DNA of 64,000 nucleotides from Gnetum montanum (taxonomy: Eukaryota > Streptophyta > Gnetopsida > Gnetales > Gnetaceae). The translations under genes and the position numbers were made by a program. The notes beneath the pieces were generated by a model, which worked only from the letters and a program-made list of their open reading frames with translations, ran no database searches and had not been told where the DNA came from. Below, in pieces: positions 1-10,487 of the stretch (its first letter is position 1; each line of letters begins with the position of its first letter). Location of the stretch: contig MNCI01002924.1 of the NCBI GenBank assembly GCA_015680685.1, positions 407,953 through 471,952 on the forward strand. The letters run 5' to 3'.

Positions 1-272
1 TAGACTTAGGTCCTTAGTTAGAGTTAGTTAGCTTTCTCAACCCTTCACCCTTTAGCATAGGAGATAAACCAGAAAAGACAAAAAAAATCATATACCTCGG
101 ACTTAATTAACCATACACCGTGACAACAACAAGTAAGTCTGGGAAGACAATGAATGATTAACCCTAAGTGTTCCATGGGGCATGTAGGCATTTAGTTTGT
201 GGAGTTTGACCGGATCGCGCGTGCTATGCTCGTTTCATATGGTTGAGTGTAGGGATACCTTGCCACTCATCA
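1..272 (+). repeat. Right end of an Athila/Tat-type LTR, cut by window edge
   Basis: The sequence matches the 3' part (U5) of the LTRs of elements A-D: the GGGAAGACAATGA block, the CATATGGTTG block, a GTAGGG stretch and the terminal CACTCATCA at 264-272. No primer-binding site follows, so this is the 3' LTR of an element lying to the left, or a solo LTR. Plus orientation. Confidence 0.75.
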
Positions 273-2859
273 CCTATGTTTTTCAATTTTTTTCAATATG
301 GATTGCACCATCATAGAAGAATAAACAAAGTAGATTGTGTAATCTTAATGGCACGATGAAGGAAAATTATAACATTACCATAATCTCTTGTTATAGTTTT
401 CATATTTCTCTTAAAATCTTCTACCAATTCTTTCAAAAATATATTCTTATGTTCAATATTTTTTCATAATAGTATCTTCATCTTTGAATTTTCATAGTTA
501 GTATTAACATAACTTTTGTATTATAATGACATAAATTCTTCTTTTAATTTTATCTTAATTAAAAAATTATTATATGAAGTAGAATATTATTCTTTAGTTA
601 CATTCTTCATCGAGCATTTCATTTGATTGATTATCTTACTAATGATAGGAAGATTGCTTATTTGCGTTCGAGGTGGTGATAAAACTTATGTGTCTCCTTC
701 TTTGTCACCTTTCTCTTCATTGATTCCTAATTCATCATCACTAGCCTCTTCATTATCTTCAATGGGAGATAGCTCCTCTAGTCTAGTTAAATCCACATAA
801 AATAAATCAATATCTTCATGTAACATTTTCTAAACTAGTTTTAGCATGCCATCATCCTTTTTTCTTGTTGCTTATTTATCCTATCCTTTCTTATTGGTAG
901 GAAGGTTTTATGTCTACTTTTCTTTCTTCTTTTAGACTATAGATAACAACACATGTCACTTAGCATTTTATATTCATTAAATTTTATTCATAACATCATT
1001 ATAGTCACAGAGTTGTTTCTTTAGCTTTTTTATAGTAGACTTAATTATGGACCTCTTTATTTATTCTATTTATTTAGTTTTCTCTAGAGGTGTATCTCTT
1101 TTTTTTCCTTTACTTACTTCAATGGTTCATGTGCTTGTATAACTAATTTATTCTTTTCTTTTTTTTTTACATTATTCTTGGGCTTTGGTTTGGGCTTCCT
1201 GATGTTGTCCCTCTCTAAAGATGAACTAACGTCTTCTTTAGTCTATGATGTTGTATGTTACAAGCCATCTTCATGATTTAAATGTCATTATCAATACTTT
1301 AAGATGTCAACAAAGAAAATGTTGAAAATCATACTCATCTAACACTTCTTCCTTTCCCTTTCCACCTAGTGCTAACAATTCAGTTATGACCTTTGTTGTG
1401 GTTTTTATTAGACTCAACTAAAACATGAAGTTAATTATTTTTCTCAATTTATTTTCTTCTTTGCTTGCATTCATCTTTGGTAATCTCTTAGTTTCCTCCA
1501 TTCTTTTATAAATTGTTATTGTCTAATTGTAGTTTGTTCCAATGGTTATCATGTTATTTATTACATGTAAGTGCTTCAGTGAAACTTACCATTTTTAGCA
1601 TATTTTATCACAAAAAAATATTTTGATTAGTAGTAGGTATATTGCTTTAGGGTCCTCAATATTAGAAAACCTAACATTTATCTTCTTTTCTTTTCCTATC
1701 TTTAGCTAAATTTATTCAAGCACATCTTACCACTATGCATCACCAATCTTACAAATATCAATTTTTCCTTTTTTTTTTTTTGGAAAACCTAGCTAGTAGT
1801 GCAAGTTGGGAGAATTCTAAGTAAAGATCACTTATTTACTTCCTACTCTGATTATGAACAATTCTCTTTGGATCGAATTATTTTTTATCATTGCTACGTA
1901 GTTCATCAATGATGGGTTCAAATGCTTTAAAGGAAGTGTAGGATACTCTTCTTCAATGCCATTTACCACCACATAGAGTGGACGAATCTCATTCTTTTCT
2001 TTGTATACAATGTAGTAATGTTGAAGCATTACAATGTTGTATTAAGTCCTATATCTCTCCATCACCTTGGGTCTCTATTTCCTAATTGGAATTGAGCTTG
2101 TTTGGAATTCTTATAGAGTAATGAGATTTTTTTACTAAGATGTGATTAAATGTGAAGTAAAAGTGGAAGTAATGTCATGAATGACTTGAGGATTATGGCT
2201 TAGAAATTAAAGCATCAATTATGATGTCAAAGGGAAACTATTTTTTTAATCAACAACACTATTTTTTTAATCAACATTGGAAAAAATGATACAAAAACAC
2301 TATTTTTTAAATCAAATTGGATTCAAATACAATAATTCAATACTATGACTTGACAATACTCTCTCTATTATCTATTCTCTTTCTTTTTTCATCTCATTCC
2401 TCTTCTAGAAGTCTTTAGCAACTTCGTATGTCTTGGAGGATGTTCCAAGCTTTGTTTGACTTCCAATTGTACCTTTTCAAGTTCACGGTTTCTAAAAAAT
2501 GCTTAAAAAGATGCCTCTTGATAACTCCTATGACTCATATCAACTCACAAGGAAGACTATGAGCTAGCGAGACTTGAAGCTATTTGCAATAAAAACTAGA
2601 AACTCATTAGAAACTTGATAAAAGGGGCATTGATTCACATCCAAACATAGCCCCCAACCAACTTTTTAACATCTCCATAATGGTGAGTGAGAGAATGTAG
2701 TGTGAGTTAACAAAAATAAAAATAATGTAAAAGAAAGTTATTGTATCAAATTTTTTGATGTTTTGGTAGATCAAACAAGTGCAACTACAATATCCTCATA
2801 CCCCCTATAGCATTAACATCACTAGTAAGAACACCATAAAAAAATTATTACCGAAACCA
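273..2859. other. AT-rich intergenic DNA without an intact gene
   Basis: Very AT-rich with many T runs. No open frame longer than 65 codons, no LTR ends and no RNA gene seen. Only weak minus-strand coding remnants (separate entry) stand out. From about 2030 to 2860 I see nothing specific. Confidence 0.5.
690..2029 (-). pseudogene. Decayed minus-strand coding remnants, family unknown
   Basis: Read on the minus strand, three stretches have protein-like bias: an open segment of 65 codons at 1832-2029, a Lys/Pro-rich stretch near 1155-1205 (repeated KP then KKKEK), and an acidic stretch near 690-830 rich in Glu/Asp (contains LEELSPIEDNEEASDDE). Stops and frame changes separate them. They could be parts of one old gene or retroelement. 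I do not recognise the family and the link between the pieces is inference. Confidence 0.22.
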
Positions 2860-3308
2860 TTTTGGACTTTTACAGGCTCCTAGGGATAGACCCTAATCAT
2901 TCCCAAGATTATAGACATCAGTTATAGCATTTTCAGCAACCTTTGGAGGTTCAAAATGAGGTGTTTTACCTAAGTAATGCATAGGTACGGAAACACCATT
3001 TCCAAACAATATTTTGGTCTTCTACACTCTTAGCAACTAGTCCACATCATCTTGAGGGTGATTAATATTAGTTTTAGTAGTTTTAGAGAGCTTAGAAGGG
3101 TTAGATCAACATGTTTTGCTAAGGGTACACTAGGTGATACTAACATTAATGTCACCCAGCATCGCTTAAAACCCTACCTTTAGATCATGTTGTGAGCTTC
3201 TATAGGTTCTTAGCAACTAGTTGACATCATCCCTAGAATGATGAGCATTACTTTTAGCAGTTTTGAAGAGCTCATGAGGGTTGGATCAACATGTTTTTCT
3301 AAGGATGT
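2860..3308. repeat. Degenerate tandem array, left piece (period about 180 bp)
   Basis: Diverged copies follow each other: TAGCAACTAG recurs at 3031 and 3211, each time followed by ACATCAT, then GATNA-GCATTA-like words, a GGTT-GATCAACATGTTT block and AGGTGATACTAACATTAATG. The array is interrupted by element A at 3309 and continues at 17602; the last 5 bp (GATGT, 3304-3308) are the target duplication of A. Confidence 0.6.
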
Positions 3309-4196
3309 TGATGAAGCGTCCAATCACTGTGTCGACTAGGCCACATCGACAAAGCCTTGTTAACACGGCCATGTCGACGTGACCCCGTCAATACATTTTT
3401 CCAAGCATTGATGTGGCCTCATCAACACAAAGTTCATTTTCTGCTATAAATATGCATGCACCCACTGCATTTATGGCACCTTTTGTTCAAGTTGTAGCGA
3501 ATCTCTTGCAGTTTGTCTCCGTGAAAGTTAGAATATTTCCCAAGTGCCTACAGTAGGGGTTTGAAGAGTGTACAGCTCTTTATCCAAGTGCTAATGTACC
3601 TGATCCCATTGGCGTGATTGGCAATAAAGACAAGCTCTTTGAACATTCCTTGCAGCATTTGGATTAAACTACTTAAGCATTAAAATATTTTAATATTTTA
3701 ATAATTCTAAAAGCTTTTATTATTATCACTTTACAATTATAGTCCTTTTTATAGTGTATGAGAACCATAAGCACAACCATCTCGAACATATGTCAAACAC
3801 TTGGCAACCTAGTGATGCCTAATGTCTGGTAACCCAGTAGTGTTTAGGACATGGTCAAGATGTGCATGGAGGATGGGATTGGTTGTTTATGCTAGGGATA
3901 GTTAAGCGATAGAGTAGAGCAATTGTAAAATTATATGGCCTTTCATTTCCTACACTAGAAGAATTAGAATTTAAAGATAAAAAGAACACTTATAAAAATC
4001 ATTTGCCTCAATCTCACTTAATCATCACTTTATAATATCATAAGTGAGGTTGGGAAGACAATGATTGCTCTAATTGAGATTTTGCTAGCTAGAATTTTGT
4101 GTACATAAGTGCTTGCAATCTTCAGAATTTGACTAGGTTGCGCATGAACACTCGTGATTCATATGGTTGGGCATAGGGGTACCTCACCGCTCATCA
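3309..4196 (+). repeat. Element A 5' LTR
   Basis: 888 bp, starting TGATGAAGCG and ending CTCATCA. U3 holds several GTCGAC/CATCGAC words; a TATA box TATAAATA lies at 3445-3452; AATAAA at 3623-3628 is a candidate polyadenylation signal. The second half (MCATATGGTTGGGCATAGGGGTACC region) is shared with all the other LTRs of this type in the window. Confidence 0.92.
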
Positions 4197-4197
4197 T

Positions 4198-4214
4198 TGG
4201 TGCATTTTTGGGGA
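4198..4214 (+). other. Element A primer-binding site (tRNA-Asp type, mutated)
   Basis: TGGTGCATTTTTGGGGA starts one base after the LTR end. It is a decayed form of TGGCGCCGTTGCCGGGGA, the complement of the plant tRNA-Asp 3' end that Athila-type elements use. One base is lost and several C have become T. The less damaged copies in B, C and D support the assignment. Confidence 0.75.
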
Positions 4215-4357
4215 CTGTTAGTCTTTCATGCACTATCTAGCCTTAGCAAGATCATCACTTACCTCATTGGAACGAACCCATTATGTCGAAATCTACTCAT
4301 GCTAGGCAACTTAGGTAAGAGTAAGGCACACCAGATTATTTGTTGTTTAACACTAAT

Positions 4358-7300
4358 ATGTCTTCTTCTCATAGGTGAGACGAATCCAACCCACACGTGC
4401 CCTAGAAATGTCGGGTGATATATACTCATCTAGATGAGTATATACCCAACTTCACCTTCATCTTGCATTAGGATGAGTAGATGCGATGGCAGAACATGGA
4501 GGGCAACGTTATATTGTCACCTGATCGATCGGTTCCTGAAATGCTACTCCAAACTCTCACCAAATTGGGCATTCAGGATTGAGTTGAGGAGTACATGATG
4601 AAGGATCATGATTATTAGGACTATCATCGAAATGAGGCACAGCGTAAGTAGGAATTGCAGCAGGCCAAACACCATGAACGAGTAGAGGGCAAATGGTCCA
4701 ATAACCCTTTGTCCTTGCCAGCCCAACACGATGATGAGGGACATATCCCTCATGGTTCCCGTTCTTCCCCATCTCCACCCCATGTTAGAATATCCAATCC
4801 ATCATACAGAATAGAGGTTTAGGTGACTGGGAGTTCTAGGATGTTGAGGGATCTCCCAGAGGAGATCATGACGAAGGTGAAGATGGATGTGAACGTTGAG
4901 GTCACCCTCATGGAAGAGGAGGTGATCAAAATAATGGGGGTGGTAGTCCCTCCCCCTCTACTCATTCCCCTCTTCCCACCTTAGCTTCATCAGGTTCTGA
5001 ATCTAGCCACAATCATCATAGGAGGGATCGTGATGATGATGATTGAGGCCGACGGGGACAACATGATCGAGTGTGTGAGTAGTCACGGGAGGATCACTGT
5101 CACAAAAGGAGAGGTAGCAAAGACCATCACAGATGCCATGGCCATCATCAGGACCATGACTTTGATGAACCATTTCTTGCCACTCAAAGTATGCTCAACA
5201 TAGCAGAGGCAGTTTACATACCTACTAGGCATTTGCAGGATAGCTAGATCAAGCGCCTTGATGTGAACAACATTCCTAGGTTTGAAGGGGGATATAACTA
5301 TGATTCACAGACTCACCTGTAAGCATTTCATGATGCTTGCACCTTGCAAAATATTGAAAATAAGTGGTAGAAACTCAAGTTGTTCCCCCGAATGCTGATC
5401 AAGGAGGTAGAAAGCTTGTACTAGTCTTTGGAGTCGAAATCGATTAGGTGATGGAATACGATTCTAAAGCTCTTCAATAACAAATACCAAACTTACTCTA
5501 GGGTGTTTAATCTAGGAAAATAGATCTAGGGGTGGAAATAAGGTAGCCATGAGCCCTTAGATGTAGCCATGAGTAAATATTACTCATTTTTGCATCGATG
5601 CCCTAGTCATGTCTACTCTCAGTGGGAGCAACTCCGCCATGTCATAGATGGGCTTCGTTTTGAAACAAGAAGGACTATAGGCATCTATGCTCAAGGATGG
5701 CTATCCGAGGTAAGGGCTCATCAGCTTCAGCGATTAATTGTGTAGGTAGCCAAGGAAGAGGTATAACTACAGAAATGGGAAAGCGTAGAGGAATATAATC
5801 AGGACCCTTCCATCCAGAAAAGAGAGGTTTGATTCTATGAAGACGGAGTGGAGTCATCTCTGGATGTAGTAGTTAATAGGAAAACTTTACCCATACAAAA
5901 TTTTACTTCTGAAATTTCAGCCAAGGTGGACAAGATGTGGAATTCTTTGGATGAAAAATTCCAAAGTGTTCAAAAAATTGCTGAAGAATCCAAAGAACAG
6001 AGTAATGATTGGGAACGATGAAGGAGAAAAGAGGCTGACCGTGCCTACCAGAAAGGTAAGGGTAAGGTTGCTGCAGTAGAACAAGTCGCAGACTCAGACA
6101 CTGAGGAAGATAGTGGATGCGACATATGCTAGTATAAACATCCTAAGGGATGTTGCCCCGTGGTGTCACATCTATAAGAATTTGGGGTGTACACTCTAAA
6201 CCATCACTTAGCAAAAAGGCAAACACCCTAGAGATTGCCTTACCCCCAAGGCAATTCTAGGCAGTTTCACCAACAATAGGGATATTATCCAAGTGGAGCT
6301 TTGCCGCAATCATATGAGAACTACCAGTAATGGTAGCACCCACAGTCGTGGGAGATGCCACCCCCAAGGTAGCAGTATCCTTATCGGTAGTTGGACCCTT
6401 ATGGGTACTATGTTTAGTAGCCAATCGCCCTGCGGGACTCTTCTAGTCACACAACCTTCCGAAATCATTACTACCCTCTAGGATACTTTCAGGCCCAATC
6501 TCCATCACCTAAGGGGGAAAATACACATCTGCACTATCCTCTGCCACCTCCTTCTACCATACCTATCCATTAGCCCTTAACTTAGCTATCTCTTGCTTCG
6601 TCCATGTAGGGAGAAATACCTCCATATCCACAACAGTGTAATGCCACAAGGGTTGTCAATCTACAATTGGCTCCCCAGCTAAGCAGGTTAGAATCAAAAC
6701 CATAAAAACATTATTATTTTTGGCTTAAGAACCTAAACACACCCTCACACTCATTTACAGCTAGTGCCCCTACATCTCCAACTACCTCTAACACTCAATC
6801 CTTCGAGAAATATTCGAACCAAACAACTTCCAACATGCAAATTATCATGTTAATACATGTTGTGATAGACTAGATTAAGGTAGGTTATCTTCCTCAAAAA
6901 TTGGCTGATCCAAGAAGCCCCCTCATATACCTTCAAGTAGTAGGGAAGCAGCCATGCAAAGCTCTTTTGGATTTGGTGTCAGGTGCCAACCTGATTTCAC
7001 GTGATATGTATAAGACTTGGAACCTACCCTCGTTGAAGGAGAGCAACATTTAGGTTGAGTTAGAAGACTAATCCATTACCATCCCCTTGGGATTAGTAGA
7101 AGATATTGTAACCATCGTTTGTGGGTGGTCATACCCTATTGATTTCCTGGTGATTCATGTCGATAACTACAATGGGAACTTCCTGATTATAATGGGAAGA
7201 GCATGGCTCAGCACGATGGATGCACGTTTGGGACTTCAGGATCTCTCCCTTGAATTTCCGAGGAAAATCTCTTTGGGAAGATTGAGAAGAAGCGTGTTCC

Positions 7301-10300
7301 ATGCATTGCATATAGTGACTTTGGGTGCAACTGTGTGTAGCAACTCTGGTTCGTTGAGCGGACATCCATTCAAATGTGCAGTCGATATGCCGCTGAATCA
7401 CAAATTCAACAATGCCTGTATGCAATAGCCACTAATCAAGAAGGCATCCAGTGGCTGACCGTTGATTCTGATAGTGGCACCCTATGCATGGAACCCTTTG
7501 AGAGTCTTGTATGTACCTATATGAGGAGCATAGATGAACTAGAATAGGTCCATCAACAAATTTCCACTACTAATGACGCTACCGATTGGGGAAAGCTGTA
7601 GATCCATGAAAACTTTAAATAGGAGCCCCTAGAACTAAAGCCCTTACTAGTCAATTTGGAATATGCATTCTTGCAAAATGGTAAGTCAGTAATAATCAAT
7701 GCCACTCTTTCTCCTGAGCAAAAGAAGAAGTTGCTAAGGATGGTGAACAAGTGGTTGACTACCTTCGCATGGTCATATCCTAAGTTAACGGGGATTGATC
7801 CAAGGGTATGCCAACATCGAATCTATATTGACCCTTCCATGAAACCATGAAAAAAATTGCAAAGATGATTGAATCCCAACTTAAATAGATTGTCAAAGAT
7901 GAAATTGAGAAATTGCTGAAGGTGGGATTCATCTATCCCATTACAGATAGCGAGTGGATCAGCCCATTGGTTATTTTGGCAAAAAAGGATGGCAAATGAA
8001 GAGTCTGTATCGATTTTCGATTACTAAATATGGCAAACTTTAAGGATCATTTTCCACTTCCATTTGTGGACTAGGTGTTGGATACCATTTTGGGGCATTG
8101 TTATTACAACTTCCTGGATGATTACAGTGGCTATAACCAAATCCAGATTGCGCTAGAGGACTAGGCCAAGATAATGTTTATGAGTCCTTGGGGGACTTTT
8201 GCATACAAGAAGATGTCCTTTGGCCTATGTAATGTGCTTGCAACCTTCCAATGTCTTGTCCTTAGCATCTCCCAATAGCAAATCGACAATGGTGTAGAAG
8301 TTTTTATGGATGAATTCTCTACCTATGGGACAACATTTGAGCAAGCCTTGGATTGCCATGAGCAAGTTTTGAAGCGATGTGTAGAAACTAACTTACGGTT
8401 CAACTGGCAAAAGAACCACCTAATGGTCTAATAAGGCATTGTTTTGGGGCATCGAATTTCACAAGAAAGGATCAGAGTGGATCTTGAGAAAAGTAGGGTT
8501 ATCTAAGAAACTACCACTCAGCTAAAAACTATAAGGGATGTCTGGTCATTCCTTGGACACATTAGTTACTATCGGTGCTTCATCAAGAACTTTTCGAAGA
8601 TCACTAAGCCATTAGTGAAGCTGACTAAAAAAGACACCCCATTTGTCTACACTAGGGAATGTGAATCTATATTCCAAATGCTAAAGTAAAAACTCATAGA
8701 GACTCCAATTCTATGAGCCCTTGATTGGTCCAGAGCATTTCACATCATGATGGATACATCTAATTATGTGTTGGGAGTCGTGCTCACATAGTTGGATGAC
8801 CAGAAGTGTCCATATTACATCCACTATGCAAGCCATAGTATTGTGGGTGCTCAGCTAAATTACACCACCACCAAAAAGGAGCTAATGGTAGTGGTGTTCA
8901 CCTTGGAAAATTTCCACCACTATGTGCTCGGATATAAGGTGTTTGTGCATATAGACCACATTTCCATCCAATTCTTTATGAACAAACCAATGGTGAGCCC
9001 CCGTTTCATACAGTGGCTCATGATCCTTCAAGAATTCGATCTTACTATGGTAGAAAAAAAGGGAACTAAGAATGTGGTGGCTAATCACTTATCTTGATTA
9101 CGATGAAATAGCATGGAGGAGGAGAGCCCACTCTCTGACCAGTTTCTAGATGAACTCCTCTTTGTTGGAGCAATCGTAAAGGAGGCTCCCACAGAAGTGA
9201 ATTAGTTTAATAACATCCTCACCTATCTTCTTACACAAGAGCTACCAAAGGAGTTGGATCATCAGAAGAAACAACGATTTCTTCATAGAACCAAGTACTT
9301 CATGGAAATTAATGGAAATATTTTCAAGGTGTGTGTGGATGGCTTGGTTCAATGGTGCATCCCTAATGCAGATCAACTATGCATCCTCCAAGATTCTCAT
9401 GAGAGTCCTTGTGGGGGCCATTATGTAGGAAGGTGCACAAGACCATTAAGATCCTGCTCACAGGATACTACTGGCCTACACTCTTCAGAGATGCTTAATG
9501 GTTCGTTCGTTTTTGTGACCAATGTCAAAGAGATGGTGGGATGACGACAAGAATGGAGGGACCTCAATAGTGGATTCAACCATTTGAATCTTTGACATTT
9601 GGGGCATTGACTTCATGGGCTCCATCACACCCATGTCAAATGGGAAGGCATACATCATTGTTGTAGTGGACTACTGCACCAAGTGGGTAGAGGCGGCAAC
9701 CATCACTGATTGTTCCTCAACCACAGCCATACGGTTTGTTCAATAGCAAATCATGAACAGGTTTAGAGTGCCACGTGCACTCATTTCAGATAATGGCACT
9801 CAATTTATGGGTACTACCTTTTGTAAACTCATGCAGCATTTGGGAGTAGAACATAAACTAATAACACCCTATCACCTCGAAGCCAATGGGCAAGTCAAAG
9901 TCACAAACCGAGTGATTACAAAAATCCTAACTAGGATGATTAGAAAATATAGGAGGGATTGAAGCAAAAAACTTAATGATGTCCTTTGGGCCTACTTCTC
10001 AACCTGGAAACTTCCTGTAGGCTACTCCCCTTATGAGTTGGTCTACAGAAAACTACCAATGCTCCTGATTCAGGTAGAACTCTGAACACTATTTACTGCA
10101 AGTGACTTAGGTCTTGACTTATCCCTAGCACAACAAGAATGACTCATCAACTTGAATGTGCTAGATGAGAATTAGTTAGTAGCCCTATCATCAAATGAGG
10201 TGCATAAGGTATATAACAAACAACGTCATGACCTTAGGATTCGAAAGGTAACCTTTCAACGTGCAAATAAGGTTCTCTATTAGAACCCCACACATCTGCC

Positions 10301-10487
10301 ACAACGAATCGAATTTCAAACACTGTGGGATGGACCTTTTATTATTTCCAAGACCTTTCCATCTAGGGCCCTACTCATACACAAACTTGAAGACCCAACA
10401 AAAACACAGTTGGTCAACATGCAACAATTGAAACCGTTCCATGAACTACACCAAATCGGTGTCACTACCATTTCATCAAATGATTAG
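4358..10487 (+). pseudogene. Element A gag-pol polyprotein, broken
   Basis: About 2,040 codons from the ATG at 4358 (same site as in C and D) to the TAG at 10485. Gag core about 5250-5760 with the P-R-F-E-G and K-L-K-L-F-P-R-M-L words typical of retrotransposon gag; atypical zinc knuckle from 6118; protease about 6930-7420 with active-site region LLDLVSGANL; RT about 7860-8480 with FMDEF where FMDDF is expected; RNase H about 8740-9100 ending in the NVVANHLS word; integrase about 9250-10487 with a Cys pair (CDQC), SDNGTQF, and GQVKV, where Lys replaces the catalytic Glu. Many stops, mostly TAG in place of CAG or TGG. Protease type D-L-G and domain order place it in the Athila/Tat group. Not functional. 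Confidence 0.88.
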
